A stretch of DNA of 64,000 nucleotides from Moritella sp. F3 (GTDB lineage: Bacteria > Pseudomonadota > Gammaproteobacteria > Enterobacterales > Moritellaceae). Made by a program: the position numbers and the translations under genes. Below are positions 28,799 through 37,436 of this stretch, piece by piece; position 1 is the stretch's first letter, and every line of letters begins with the position of its first letter. Below the pieces are notes generated by a model. That model was not told the origin of the DNA and did no database searches. It was given only the letters and a program-made list of their open reading frames with translations. The stretch spans positions 1 through 64,000 of the forward strand of contig NZ_BLRL01000004.1 of assembly GCF_015082335.1 (NCBI RefSeq), written 5' to 3'.

Positions 28799-29686
28799 AT
28801 GAAAAGATGTCTTAGTTTATTAATTGTTACAGCCTTACTTTCAGGTTGTAGTTCACTGTCGGGGTCTTTTTCAACGGATGACCGCGCGCCTTCCGAATTA
28901 ATTCTCGCAGAACCACTTCAAGTTAATTACCAAACCGAAATTATGTTAATGCGCTATAGCCAGTTGATCCTAGATGCTAAAGACGACCGTAGTCGCCAAG
29001 CGCGTTATTTTTATGAGCGAGGCTTACTTGCTGATAGCATGGGATTACGCTCATTAGCACATGCTGACTTTCAACGTTCATTGACATTACAGCCTGATTT
29101 TGTGCCTGCTTATAACTTTATTGGTTTGTATATGACTCAAACCGAACAGTTTGATGAAGCGTATGATGCATATGATTCAATTGCGCAGTTAGATCCAGAG
29201 AATAATTATGTACTTCTCAACCGCGGTATCGCTTTATATTATGGTGAGCGCTATAGTTTAGCGACTGATGATCTGGTTAGTGCTTATAATGAAGCGCCAA
29301 ACGACCCATTCAGAACATTGTGGTTGTATTATCCTGAGTATCAAGTAAGTGCTCAAGATGCATTAGCCGCCGTCAAAACGCGTTATAGCCAGCATATTGA
29401 TAACAATTGGTCGTGGAATATTGTGGCGCTATACACTCAAGAGTTAAGTGAGACACAATTATTGGCTAAATTACTCGATGGATTAGATAAAACTGACCCG
29501 AGCTATAACAAAATATTAGCGCATCGTTTAACTGAAACGTATTTTTACCTTGGTAAATATAAAGTCTTAATGAATGATAATCATGCTGCTGAAAGTTATT
29601 TCAAATTAGCATTAAGTAACAATGTTTATGAGTTTATTGAGCATGGTTACGCGCGTTTAGAATTGAGCCGTTTAGCGAATAATTAA
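28799..29686 (+). CDS. nlpI: TPR lipoprotein NlpI
   Basis: Outer-membrane lipoprotein adaptor that recruits peptidoglycan endopeptidases and Prc protease in E. coli. The ATG at 28799 gives a 295-residue precursor (MKRCLSLLIVTALLSGC), with lipobox LLSGC and the lipid-modified Cys at residue 17. A GTG nine bases upstream is the alternative. Several tetratricopeptide repeats follow, e.g. ARYFYERGLLADSMGLRSLAHADFQRSL and PAYNFIGLYMTQTEQFDEAYDAYDSIAQLDPENNYVLLNRGIALYY. It follows pnp as in E. coli. The deaD/csdA helicase gene that usually comes next is absent here. Confidence 0.93.
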   Translation: MKRCLSLLIVTALLSGCSSLSGSFSTDDRAPSELILAEPLQVNYQTEIMLMRYSQLILDAKDDRSRQARYFYERGLLADSMGLRSLAHADFQRSLTLQPDFVPAYNFIGLYMTQTEQFDEAYDAYDSIAQLDPENNYVLLNRGIALYYGERYSLATDDLVSAYNEAPNDPFRTLWLYYPEYQVSAQDALAAVKTRYSQHIDNNWSWNIVALYTQELSETQLLAKLLDGLDKTDPSYNKILAHRLTETYFYLGKYKVLMNDNHAAESYFKLALSNNVYEFIEHGYARLELSRLANN

Positions 29687-29746
29687 CACAAACAACCATT
29701 TTTGAACCTCCCCCGATGCAATATAGGGGGGAGGATTAAGATGGTG

Positions 29747-30628
29747 TTAGCTTGTCACCGTGTCGAATCCAGCAATTTGATGCCAATAGCCATTACACTC
29801 ACGATCGAGCTGTAAGTCGAATTTAATATTATCTTCCGCTGCTTGTTTAAATTGCCCAAGCGTATCGAATGCGGAGTCTCCGAGTGGACTCACGCGCACC
29901 ACATCGACTAAATCCTGCATACTTGCTACATCATTTAATAAATTGTATTTATAGCCTGACATGGTTTGAATACCATTAATCGTAAACAACTCTTTATCGT
30001 CTTGGCTGTAAACTGGTTTACCATTGGCGTGGTTAATACAGCATAGCTCGCAATCATCTTTTGCCTTGTTTTCTGAGCGTGCAGTAAAGCAACGCGCAGA
30101 GTAGGCCAATGGTAAATGCCCATGGGCAAATACTTCGATTTCAAATTGGTCGCGAATATTCAGTAAACGACTGTCTTCTTGCAACTGCACTAACCAATCT
30201 CGAGATAGTTCAACTGGCATTACCCAACGTTGCATGCCTTTGTTAACGAGTAGCTGTAATACTTGCGCGTTATAGACATTTAACGCATGGCCACAGATAA
30301 AGGGCGTTTTGGCTTCAGCTAATAAATTAATCGCACCAAAGTCATTTGCTTCAACAATAAAGTCACCATTTTCACAGTACTTACGCAGTATATTGACCTC
30401 TGAGGGTGCTTCTAATAGCGCCATCGTTGAGATCACAACTTGCTTACCGGAATCAGCTATATCTTTAGCTAAGCCCAACCAGTCCTTTGGTTTCAGCTCT
30501 CGACGTTTACTGCAAACTGTTTCACCAAGATAAATAATATCGGCTTCGGAGTTAACCGCCGCAGCATAAAAATCTTCGACTTGTTGTTTTGGCCAATAAT
30601 ATAAGATTGGACCTAATGCGTATTTCAT
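29747..30628 (-). CDS. ubiV: O2-independent ubiquinone hydroxylation protein UbiV
   Basis: U32-family iron-sulfur protein that, with UbiU, hydroxylates the ubiquinone ring without oxygen. The ATG at 30628 (MKYALGPILYYWPKQ) gives 293 residues and matches the E. coli start; the open frame upstream is not conserved. Four cysteine positions of the [4Fe-4S] site are present: Cys39 in ETVCSKRR, and SARCFTARSENKAKDDCELCC with a run of three to four more. It lies 96 bases after ubiU on the same strand and divergent from ubiT. Confidence 0.95.
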   Translation of the reverse strand: MKYALGPILYYWPKQQVEDFYAAAVNSEADIIYLGETVCSKRRELKPKDWLGLAKDIADSGKQVVISTMALLEAPSEVNILRKYCENGDFIVEANDFGAINLLAEAKTPFICGHALNVYNAQVLQLLVNKGMQRWVMPVELSRDWLVQLQEDSRLLNIRDQFEIEVFAHGHLPLAYSARCFTARSENKAKDDCELCCINHANGKPVYSQDDKELFTINGIQTMSGYKYNLLNDVASMQDLVDVVRVSPLGDSAFDTLGQFKQAAEDNIKFDLQLDRECNGYWHQIAGFDTVTS

Positions 30629-30724
30629 AATTACTCTCGTGGCTGTTTGCCAATGTGAGTTTGCAAATATAGGTATTATCCACATAGATTTGCAAACTTG
30701 CTTGTTGCCAATATAAGTTAAAGG

Positions 30725-31720
30725 TTACTGCCAATCTCGGTGATAAGCGCCTAACGTGGTACTGGTGCCTTCAGAAAGCTGATCTAGCTGCTTATTCCAT
30801 GCGGCGTCGACTTGGTATTGCGCTGGGTCTCGGCGATAGCGATCAATTGCGGCGCGCCATACTTTCGTCACTTGCTCGGTATAAGCTGGGCTGCGTTGGC
30901 GACCTTCAATTTTAACCGCTGATATATTCGCGTTGGCAAGTTCAGGTATGAGTGCAAGCGTATTTAAACTAGTCGGTTCTTCCAATGCATGGAATACTTT
31001 ACCATCGACGTTAAAGCGACCTTTGCAAAGGGTTGGATAACCAGTTTTCTCTTCTGGTTGGTAGCGGTCGATAAGCACATCGTTTAAGCGAGACTCCAGG
31101 CCTTGATCGGTTTCTTCCCAGCGCACGAATTTTGCAGGTGAACATGCACCAACTGTATTTGGTGACTCACCGGTTAAATACGAAGATAGATAACAACGGC
31201 CTTCGGCCATAATACACAAGCTACCAAAGGCAAAAACTTCTAATTCGACATCGGTATTACGGGCTAATTGTTTTACTTGGTGAATCGATAATACGCGCGG
31301 TAATACCACGCGGCTGACATTAAAATTATTGGTATAAAAGTTAATGGCTTCAACATTGGTTGCAGAGGCTTGCACGGATAAATGCAGTTCTAAGTCAGGG
31401 TATTTCTTGGAGGCATAATCAAGCACGGCCACGTCAGAAATGATCGCCGCATCCACACCCATATCTGCGCAACGGTCAACGGCACGTTCCCAGCGTTCTA
31501 ATTTACCTGGATGGGCAAAAGTATTGATCGCTACGTGTAAGTGACGGTTGTGACTACGGATATAATCGACCGCTTTATCGAGTTTTTTATCGGTAAAGTT
31601 TAAACCAGCAAAATGGCGGGCATTAGTATCGTCTTTAAAACCGATATAAACAGCATCGGCGCCATTATCTACAGCCGTTTTTAGGGCCGGTAAGTTACCT
31701 GCGGGGCAGAGTAATTCCAT
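30725..31720 (-). CDS. ubiU: O2-independent ubiquinone hydroxylation protein UbiU
   Basis: Partner of UbiV in oxygen-independent ubiquinone synthesis. The ATG at 31720 (MELLCPAGNLPALKTAVDNGADAVYIGFKDDTNARHFAGLNF) gives 331 residues, as in E. coli YhbU; an upstream ATG at 31741 adds seven nonconserved residues. Peptidase-U32 signature cysteines are FGSLCIMAEGRCYLSSYLTG, GACSPAKF and YPTLCKGRFNVDGK, expected to hold a [4Fe-4S] cluster. No protease activity is expected despite the family name. It is divergent from ubiT across 195 bases. Confidence 0.95.
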   Translation of the reverse strand: MELLCPAGNLPALKTAVDNGADAVYIGFKDDTNARHFAGLNFTDKKLDKAVDYIRSHNRHLHVAINTFAHPGKLERWERAVDRCADMGVDAAIISDVAVLDYASKKYPDLELHLSVQASATNVEAINFYTNNFNVSRVVLPRVLSIHQVKQLARNTDVELEVFAFGSLCIMAEGRCYLSSYLTGESPNTVGACSPAKFVRWEETDQGLESRLNDVLIDRYQPEEKTGYPTLCKGRFNVDGKVFHALEEPTSLNTLALIPELANANISAVKIEGRQRSPAYTEQVTKVWRAAIDRYRRDPAQYQVDAAWNKQLDQLSEGTSTTLGAYHRDWQ

Positions 31721-31832
31721 TGTTATATTATCTCGAACCATGAATCATGGCGAAAGTGTAAGGCAAGCATTTTTACAGATAATTGATTTAGGGCAGGATT
31801 AACTAATTTACTTAGTTTAAATTCACCATAAA

Positions 31833-31846
31833 TTGACCTCGATTAT
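31833..31846. promoter_or_regulatory. possible FNR half-site pair between ubiU and ubiT
   Basis: TTGAC-CTCG-ATTAT resembles the FNR palindrome (TTGAT-N4-ATCAA) well on one side and poorly on the other. FNR control of ubiUV is known in E. coli, so this spot in the divergent region is worth noting, but the match is weak. Confidence 0.25.
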
Positions 31847-31915
31847 GAACAGGTGAATTTAACAGGGCTAGAATGATTTTTATATTTAAGAAACTATGCC
31901 AAGGAACAATGCTCA

Positions 31916-32458
31916 ATGTTACATACTCTACACCGTAAGTTGGTACACACTGTACCAACACTATTAGCGATACCGGCTAAAGTATTGCCTTTTTCACTGC
32001 AAGAGAAAGTGCTATCACAAGTATTTAATAAAGTATTCGCTGAAGCACTCGCGGATGATGAGTTTGAGTTTCTTGAGCAAAAATGGCTGCAAGTTGAAAT
32101 TACTGACTTGGGCATTAATTGGTTTATTAGCTGTGTGGACAATAAACTGGTGATAGCACCGAATGCACAAACCGTTGATGTTAGTTTCAAAGGTAACTTA
32201 AATGAGTTGGTATTAATTACCGCGCGTAAAGAAGATCCGGACACGTTATTTTTCCAGCGCCGTTTGAAAATTGAAGGCGATACTGAACTCGGCTTAGAAG
32301 TTAAAAATATGCTCGATAGTTTTGATCTGGATGAACTACCGAAAGCGGTCACGACACTATTGTCGTATGTGGCAGAGTTTATTCAGCAGGGGTTAACTGA
32401 GCCAGTGCTAAGCAGTGAAAAAAACACGAATACAGCGAAGCAAGCAACTGCGCAGTAA
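31916..32458 (+). CDS. ubiT: ubiquinone anaerobic biosynthesis accessory factor UbiT
   Basis: SCP2 sterol-carrier-fold protein that binds ubiquinone intermediates and completes the UbiU/UbiV/UbiT system. The 180-residue product starts at ATG 31916 with AAGGA ten bases before. It has an N-terminal hydrophobic/basic helix (LHRKLVHTVPTLLAIPAKVLPFSLQ) and the SCP2 strand pattern including DVSFKGNLNELVLITARKEDPDTLFFQRRLKIEGDTELGLEVKNMLD, the family hallmark. Divergent from ubiUV. The C-terminal 20 residues are polar and probably disordered. Confidence 0.93.
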   Translation: MLHTLHRKLVHTVPTLLAIPAKVLPFSLQEKVLSQVFNKVFAEALADDEFEFLEQKWLQVEITDLGINWFISCVDNKLVIAPNAQTVDVSFKGNLNELVLITARKEDPDTLFFQRRLKIEGDTELGLEVKNMLDSFDLDELPKAVTTLLSYVAEFIQQGLTEPVLSSEKNTNTAKQATAQ

Positions 32459-32630
32459 AAAATTATAATCGCTTCATGCCTTCGTATGGTTATAGCATGG
32501 TTATAGTATTGCTTTAGCTATTCGCTATAGACCTTGCTTACGCTCCCCCATATCATCACTAGATTGACGTTATTTCCATATGGATATGGAAACGATTTAG
32601 TCGTGAATAATTTGAGGCAAGGAGCACACA

Positions 32631-33209
32631 GTGAGACTAGTTGTTATTAGTGGTAGTACCCGAAATCGGTCGACAACCATCAAGGTTGCTCAGTCTGTAT
32701 TACAATTAGCCGAGCAGTCACAGTTATTTAGTAAAGTTAATCTATTGGATTTTGTGAAACTAGCCTTGCCTATTTGGGATAAAGCGATAAAAAACGAAAT
32801 GGATGATTGGCAAGATGAGTGGCAATTGACCGCGCAGTTAATACGCTCTGCTGATGCCATCATTATCGTCAGTCCCGAGTGGGAAGAAGAAAGTTTAGAT
32901 AATTTTTATGCATTCTGTCAGCATGATAACTTCCCTTTGTTACCCTGTGCGGTATTACGCGTCGGCAGCAATTGTCGTGGCGCGTACTCGTCGACAGAAC
33001 TCGCGATGGCCAACTTCCGTAAAAATCATACCTGTTTGATCTTAGAACATTTTATTGTTGCAACAATTGAGTCTGTGAATAATTGCAAAGAAACCTATTA
33101 TCCATTTGAAACGCCGTTAGTTGAACGTATACTGGCTAATCTAGGTTTGATGAAGCAGTTGGTTGATAATGGTGGCCTATTATCGTCAACAAGGTTACAT
33201 CTCGCTTAG
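32631..33209 (+). CDS. NAD(P)H-dependent FMN reductase-like flavodoxin-fold protein
   Basis: Probable flavoprotein of the NADPH-dependent FMN reductase (PF03358) family. The 192-residue product begins MRLVVISGSTRNRSTT, the phosphate-binding loop for FMN, and has the second beta strand plus ADAIIIVSPEWEEESLDNFYAF. In most relatives the latter reads SPEYNGSxPGxLKNAID. The Tyr-Asn-Gly-Ser residues that contact the isoalloxazine ring are changed here, so FMN binding is uncertain. The GTG start at 32631 follows AAGGAG. rimJ starts 32 bases later on the same strand, so the two are probably co-transcribed. Substrate and function unknown. Confidence 0.75.
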   Translation: MRLVVISGSTRNRSTTIKVAQSVLQLAEQSQLFSKVNLLDFVKLALPIWDKAIKNEMDDWQDEWQLTAQLIRSADAIIIVSPEWEEESLDNFYAFCQHDNFPLLPCAVLRVGSNCRGAYSSTELAMANFRKNHTCLILEHFIVATIESVNNCKETYYPFETPLVERILANLGLMKQLVDNGGLLSSTRLHLA

Positions 33210-33241
33210 CCTAGTCTGGTTTAGTTTAGCTGAGGTGTTGG

Positions 33242-33817
33242 ATGTCAAGATTTCCCCAATTTGTTACTGAGCGTTTAATTATCCGTGTTGCGGTAGCGAG
33301 TGATGCTGAAAAACTATGTCAGTATTATATTCGTAATCAAGTTCATTTAGCACCTTGGGAACCAATACGTAGTGAGGTTTATTATACGCTGCGTTGGTGG
33401 CAACTGCGTGTCGAACAGATCCATATCGAATTTAATGCCGCGAGTGCGATTAATTTTATTGCTATCGATCGGGATAGTTCTGATATTGTAGCTGTGGCTA
33501 ACTTTAGCAATATTATTCAAGGGGTGTTTAAGTCCTGCTCTCTCGGTTATTCAATTGCCAAGGCGTATGAAGGGCAGGGACTGATGGTTGAGTTTTTACA
33601 AACCTGCTTAGCGTTCATGTTTGAAAATGTCGGATTGAATCGAGTAATGGCTAATTATATTCCGGTGAATGCACGTAGTGGCGCGTTATTACAGCGATTA
33701 GGTTTTGAACGTGAAGGTTATGCACGCAAATACTTAAAGATAGCGGGAAGTTGGCAGGACCATGTATTAACGGCATTGTTACATGAAGATTGGTCTGCGC
33801 GTAAAGCATTGAACTAA
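33242..33817 (+). CDS. rimJ: ribosomal protein S5 alanine N-acetyltransferase RimJ
   Basis: GNAT-family acetyltransferase for the N-terminal Ala of S5 in E. coli. The 191-residue product matches E. coli RimJ through the whole length: FVTERLIIRVAVASDAEKLCQYY, NQVHLAPWEP, VAVANFSNIIQGVFKSCSLGYSIAKAYEGQGLM (the acetyl-CoA loop), and ANYIPVNARSGALLQRLGFEREGYARKYLKIAGSWQDHVLTAL. ATG at 33242 with GAGG seven bases upstream. The specific S5 target is inferred from family similarity. Confidence 0.9.
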   Translation: MSRFPQFVTERLIIRVAVASDAEKLCQYYIRNQVHLAPWEPIRSEVYYTLRWWQLRVEQIHIEFNAASAINFIAIDRDSSDIVAVANFSNIIQGVFKSCSLGYSIAKAYEGQGLMVEFLQTCLAFMFENVGLNRVMANYIPVNARSGALLQRLGFEREGYARKYLKIAGSWQDHVLTALLHEDWSARKALN

Positions 33818-33836
33818 ATAAAAATAGCATTAAAGC

Positions 33837-33865
33837 AAAACGGCGAGCTATAAGCTCGCCGTTTT
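33837..33865. terminator. bidirectional terminator between rimJ and yfhL
   Basis: AAAACGGCGAGC and GCTCGCCGTTTT form a perfect 12-bp stem with loop TATAA; T-tracts on both strands serve the convergent genes. Confidence 0.93.
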
Positions 33866-33906
33866 CATATTTATTCGACGTAAATCGAATACCTGCTATA
33901 TCTGGA

Positions 33907-34170
33907 TTAGCGGGCTGCTTTTGTCGCTTCTTGGATCATGACAAATTTTTCCCATAACGCTTCCTCTTTTTCTACATAATCCGGGTCGGTAATAATGCAG
34001 TTAATCGGGCAAACAGTTTTACAGGTCGGCTTGTCATAATGACCTACACATTCGGTGCATAGTAGCGGGTCGATTTCATAAATCTTCGCGCCAAAGGTGA
34101 TTGCGCCATTCGGACATTCCGGATCGCACATGTCACAGTTAATACACTTATCATTAATTAATAATGCCAT
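33907..34170 (-). CDS. yfhL: YfhL family 4Fe-4S dicluster ferredoxin
   Basis: Small electron carrier with two [4Fe-4S] clusters. The 87-residue product has the cysteine series CINCDMCDPECPNGAI and CTECVGHYDKPTCKTVCPINCI. The extra residues between Cys ligands of the second cluster mark the Alv/YfhL type rather than classic clostridial ferredoxin. ATG at 34170 (MALLINDKCINC). It follows trhP by 26 bases on the same strand and is probably co-transcribed with it. Confidence 0.92.
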   Translation of the reverse strand: MALLINDKCINCDMCDPECPNGAITFGAKIYEIDPLLCTECVGHYDKPTCKTVCPINCIITDPDYVEKEEALWEKFVMIQEATKAAR

Positions 34171-34196
34171 AAGGTTATTTCTTCTTTCCTAATGGA

Positions 34197-35561
34197 TTAT
34201 TTATGCGGGTTACGGGTATCTTCACTATTGGCAAAGTTACGCATCAGTAGCGCATGATCCAGTTTAACTTCTTCTGGAACCGGTAAGTAAACAATGTGAC
34301 CAGAACCTGGTGCATATTCCATTGCTTCACCTTTACGGTTTTCTAATTCTTCAAGTTTGAAGGTCATGTTGCCTTGTGGCGTCATTAGTTCTAATGAATC
34401 ACCTACCAAGAATTTGTTTTTAACGATAACTTCAGCAAGACCTTTGTCGTTACGGCCATTTAGTTCACCAACAAATTGTTGTGTTTCACTGATTGAATAA
34501 CCGTAATCGTAGTTTTGGTATGCATCGTGTGTATGACGGCTTAAGAAACCTTCAGTGTAACCACGGTGTGCAAGATGCTCTAGTGTACCCAATAGTGAAG
34601 GATCAAATTCGCGGCCTGCAACAGCATCGTTAATCGCTTGTTTATATACTTGCGCAGTACGTGCACAGTAGTAGAACGATTTAGTACGACCTTCAATTTT
34701 TAATGAATGTACACCCATCTTAGTTAGGCGTTCAACGTGTTGGATAGCACGTAGGTCTTTTGAGTTCATGATGTAAGTACCATGCTCATCTTCAAACGCT
34801 GGCATATATTCGTTTGGACGACCTTGTTCTTGTAATAAGAAGATTTGGTCAGTCGGTTTACCTTCGCCTAATGTCGGCTCAGCTGATTCTGGAATATAGA
34901 TCTCAGGGTTTGTTGCAACAATATCACCGGTTTCATTTTCAGTCGCATCATGAGCATCGTATTTCCAACGGCATGAGTTGGTACATGAACCTTGGTTTGG
35001 ATCGCGTTTGTTAATGTAACCAGACAGTAGACAACGGCCTGAATAAGCCATGCATAAAGCACCGTGTACAAATACTTCGATTTCCATGTCAGGGCAATGG
35101 AAACGAATGTCTTCAATTTCATCAAGTGATAATTCACGAGACAAAATCACACGTTTAATACCTTGGGTATACCAGAATTTAACTGTTGCCCAGTTTACTG
35201 CGTTTGCTTGTACTGATAGGTGAATAACCATATCAGGGAACGCTTCACGCACCATCATGATCAGACCTGGATCAGACATGATTATCGCGTCTGGTTTCAT
35301 CGCGATGATAGGTGTTAAATCACGAATGAAGGTTTTTAACTTCGAGTTATGAGGTTGGATATTACAAACCACATAGAATTGCTTGCCAAGTGCGTGCGCT
35401 TCATTGATACCAATGGCTAGGTTTTCTAAGCTAAATTCGTTGTTACGAACACGTAGACTATAACGCGGTTGACCAGCGTAAACAGCATCAGCACCGTAAG
35501 CAAAAGCATAGCGCATGTTCTTTAAAGAACCGGCAGGGGAAAGTAATTCTGGAGTAAACAT
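34197..35561 (-). CDS. trhP: prephenate-dependent tRNA uridine(34) hydroxylase TrhP
   Basis: U32-family protein (formerly YegQ) that makes 5-hydroxyuridine at tRNA wobble position 34, the first step to cmo5U. The ATG at 35561 (MFTPELLSPAGSLKNMRYAFAYGADAVYAGQPRYSLRVRNNEF) has GAGG six bases upstream and gives 454 residues, as in E. coli. An upstream ATG would add nine residues. Iron-sulfur ligand region: FVHGALCMAYSGRCLLSGYINKRDPNQGSCTNSCRWKYD. The C-terminal domain includes LELMTPQGNMTFKLEELENRKGEAM. Its neighbour yfhL suggests a shared need for iron-sulfur electron transfer. Confidence 0.95.
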   Translation of the reverse strand: MFTPELLSPAGSLKNMRYAFAYGADAVYAGQPRYSLRVRNNEFSLENLAIGINEAHALGKQFYVVCNIQPHNSKLKTFIRDLTPIIAMKPDAIIMSDPGLIMMVREAFPDMVIHLSVQANAVNWATVKFWYTQGIKRVILSRELSLDEIEDIRFHCPDMEIEVFVHGALCMAYSGRCLLSGYINKRDPNQGSCTNSCRWKYDAHDATENETGDIVATNPEIYIPESAEPTLGEGKPTDQIFLLQEQGRPNEYMPAFEDEHGTYIMNSKDLRAIQHVERLTKMGVHSLKIEGRTKSFYYCARTAQVYKQAINDAVAGREFDPSLLGTLEHLAHRGYTEGFLSRHTHDAYQNYDYGYSISETQQFVGELNGRNDKGLAEVIVKNKFLVGDSLELMTPQGNMTFKLEELENRKGEAMEYAPGSGHIVYLPVPEEVKLDHALLMRNFANSEDTRNPHK

Positions 35562-35716
35562 TTCAACCTCAATATTGTCTGAGTTCAAGTCAGGGAATGC
35601 CGTTCGGGCATCAAGGTTCGCGATTCTACGTGGTGGCCGCAGTTCTAGTCTTGATCTGGATCATGTTTTATTCGAAGAGTTTTGGTTGGGTTGATGTGGT
35701 ATTTTCGTGCAGATAC

Positions 35717-35746
35717 AAAAAAGCTCAGAACAAGTCTGAGCTTTTT
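35717..35746 (-). terminator. terminator of the Na/Pi cotransporter gene
   Basis: AAAAAGCTCAGA and TCTGAGCTTTTT form a 12-bp stem with a five-base loop, 25 bases past the stop codon. Ts follow on the minus strand. Confidence 0.9.
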
Positions 35747-35771
35747 ATTTCGTCATTTTTGCAATCTGGAT

Positions 35772-36926
35772 TTAGAAGATAATCATTAATCCAGGTAGTG
35801 CGAAGAATGCGCCAACTACATAACCAAAGGCGATGAATTTGTTTTCAGTACCTTGGCGTGCTAATGCTTCAGCACACTTGATAGGAATCTCACGTAAGAA
35901 CGGGATACCGTAGATAAGTGCTACTGCGAACACGTTGAACATGACGTGTACTAGTGCAATTGTCATCGCTAGTTGCGCTGTATCACCACTGATTGATGTT
36001 GCAGCAAGTAACGCTGTAATTGTTGTACCAATGTTCGCACCTAGTGTGAATGGGAAGATTTGACGTGTAGTAAATACACCGCTGCCCGCTAGTGGAATCA
36101 TTAAGCTTGTTGTCGTTGATGATGATTGCACCATCACAGTGACAGCTGTACCAGATAAGATCCCGCTTACTGGACCACGACCGATTGCACCGTGTAATAC
36201 AGCTTTAGCACGGCCAACCATTACTGATTTCAATACTTTACCTAGGAAGGTAACTGAGAAACCAATCATGAAGATACCGATGAATACCATGATTAGACCT
36301 GCTGTATTGCTTTCTACAGGTAATGAACCAGCAAGTTCTTTAATTTGGCTTACTGCTGGTTTTGTTAACGGTTTAATGAAGTTGAATTCTTTAATGCTTA
36401 AGCTGCTATCAGAAACAAAGAAGTCTGCTAGGAAGGTCGCCATTTTCTCAAGGATACCAAATGCAATTTCCAGTGGTAGGAAGATAGCGACAGCGAGTAA
36501 GTTAAAGAAGTCATGTACTGTTGCAGCACTAAATGCACGTTCAAACTCTTTCTTGTCACGGATATGACCCATGCTCACGAAAGTATTAGTGATTGTCGTA
36601 CCCATGTTCGCACCCATAACCATCGGGATTGCGATTGAGAGTGGTAAGCCACCGGCTACTAGGCCAACGATTACTGATGTTACTGTACTTGAAGATTGTA
36701 CTAACGCTGTAACTAGGATACCTAGTAATAAAGCGACAAATGGGTTAGTTGCGAAAGCGAATATTTGTTCTGCACCAGCACTACCACCGGAGAACATTTT
36801 AAAGCCTCCGCTTACCGTAGATACAGCTACCAATACGAAGTATACCAATGCGGCTACACTTACCCAGCTAAATACTTTTTGCATTGTGCTTGGGTTCAAT
36901 TCAATTGCTTCGTTGTTGTTTTTCAT
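35772..36926 (-). CDS. nptA: Na/phosphate cotransporter family protein (NptA-like)
   Basis: Inner-membrane Na+:phosphate symporter of the PF02690 type. The 384-residue product has eight to ten hydrophobic segments and the duplicated QSSS motif, VQSSSTVTSVIVGLV in the first half and VQSSSTTTSLMIPLAG in the second. Each half also has a GANMGTTITNT / GANIGTTITA block that forms the substrate site. It lacks the C-terminal PhoU-like domain found in YjbB-type relatives and so resembles V. cholerae NptA. ATG at 36926. No Pho box was found in its upstream region; 510 bases separate it from rdgC. The symbol is by similarity. Confidence 0.88.
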   Translation of the reverse strand: MKNNNEAIELNPSTMQKVFSWVSVAALVYFVLVAVSTVSGGFKMFSGGSAGAEQIFAFATNPFVALLLGILVTALVQSSSTVTSVIVGLVAGGLPLSIAIPMVMGANMGTTITNTFVSMGHIRDKKEFERAFSAATVHDFFNLLAVAIFLPLEIAFGILEKMATFLADFFVSDSSLSIKEFNFIKPLTKPAVSQIKELAGSLPVESNTAGLIMVFIGIFMIGFSVTFLGKVLKSVMVGRAKAVLHGAIGRGPVSGILSGTAVTVMVQSSSTTTSLMIPLAGSGVFTTRQIFPFTLGANIGTTITALLAATSISGDTAQLAMTIALVHVMFNVFAVALIYGIPFLREIPIKCAEALARQGTENKFIAFGYVVGAFFALPGLMIIF

Positions 36927-37285
36927 CTCTAGGTACCGTTTTATCCGTCGCTCTTGACAGATTTGCTTCAGTTAGTTGACGAGAAGGATTAGAACAAACT
37001 TGTGTGACAGAAATATTACAGTGGGTTTTTAATGTCATAAAAAATGAATGTTAATATTTAAGTGGCTGTTTTTATATGGCTATTTGTTAAAAATTATTTT
37101 CATTATTTATTGTTTTAAGTTCGAACAGCTCGCTTTAATTGGGTGCTATTGGTGTTTTTATGCGCAAATGAGCGCTATTGTGACAGTGTTGTCATGTTAA
37201 TTATGCGGATATAAGGTGCAGAGCTGGGATAAAATGCGCTTTAATGTGAAAAGAGATGACATGATCAATAACCCAAAGACATGCT

Positions 37286-37346
<61 letters not shown>

Positions 37347-37348
37347 GA

Positions 37349-37378
37349 ATGCAGCATACCGATGTCGGCATACTGCAT
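37349..37378 (-). terminator. hairpin after rdgC
   Basis: ATGCAGCATACCGA (37349-37362) and TCGGCATACTGCAT (37365-37378) form a 14-pair stem with two G-U or mismatched positions and a two-base loop. It abuts the heptamer array, so the array would lie just past the transcript end. No strong T-run. Confidence 0.55.
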
Positions 37379-37436
37379 AGTAAGGCGTGGTTTATAGTTT
37401 ATAGCGCCTTTTATGACGACAGCTTATTACGAATTA

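Noticed and set aside
35597-35782. A 61-codon plus-strand frame between trhP and the Na/Pi transporter gene
   Set aside because: It runs through the nptA terminator and the trhP leader and has no ribosome site.
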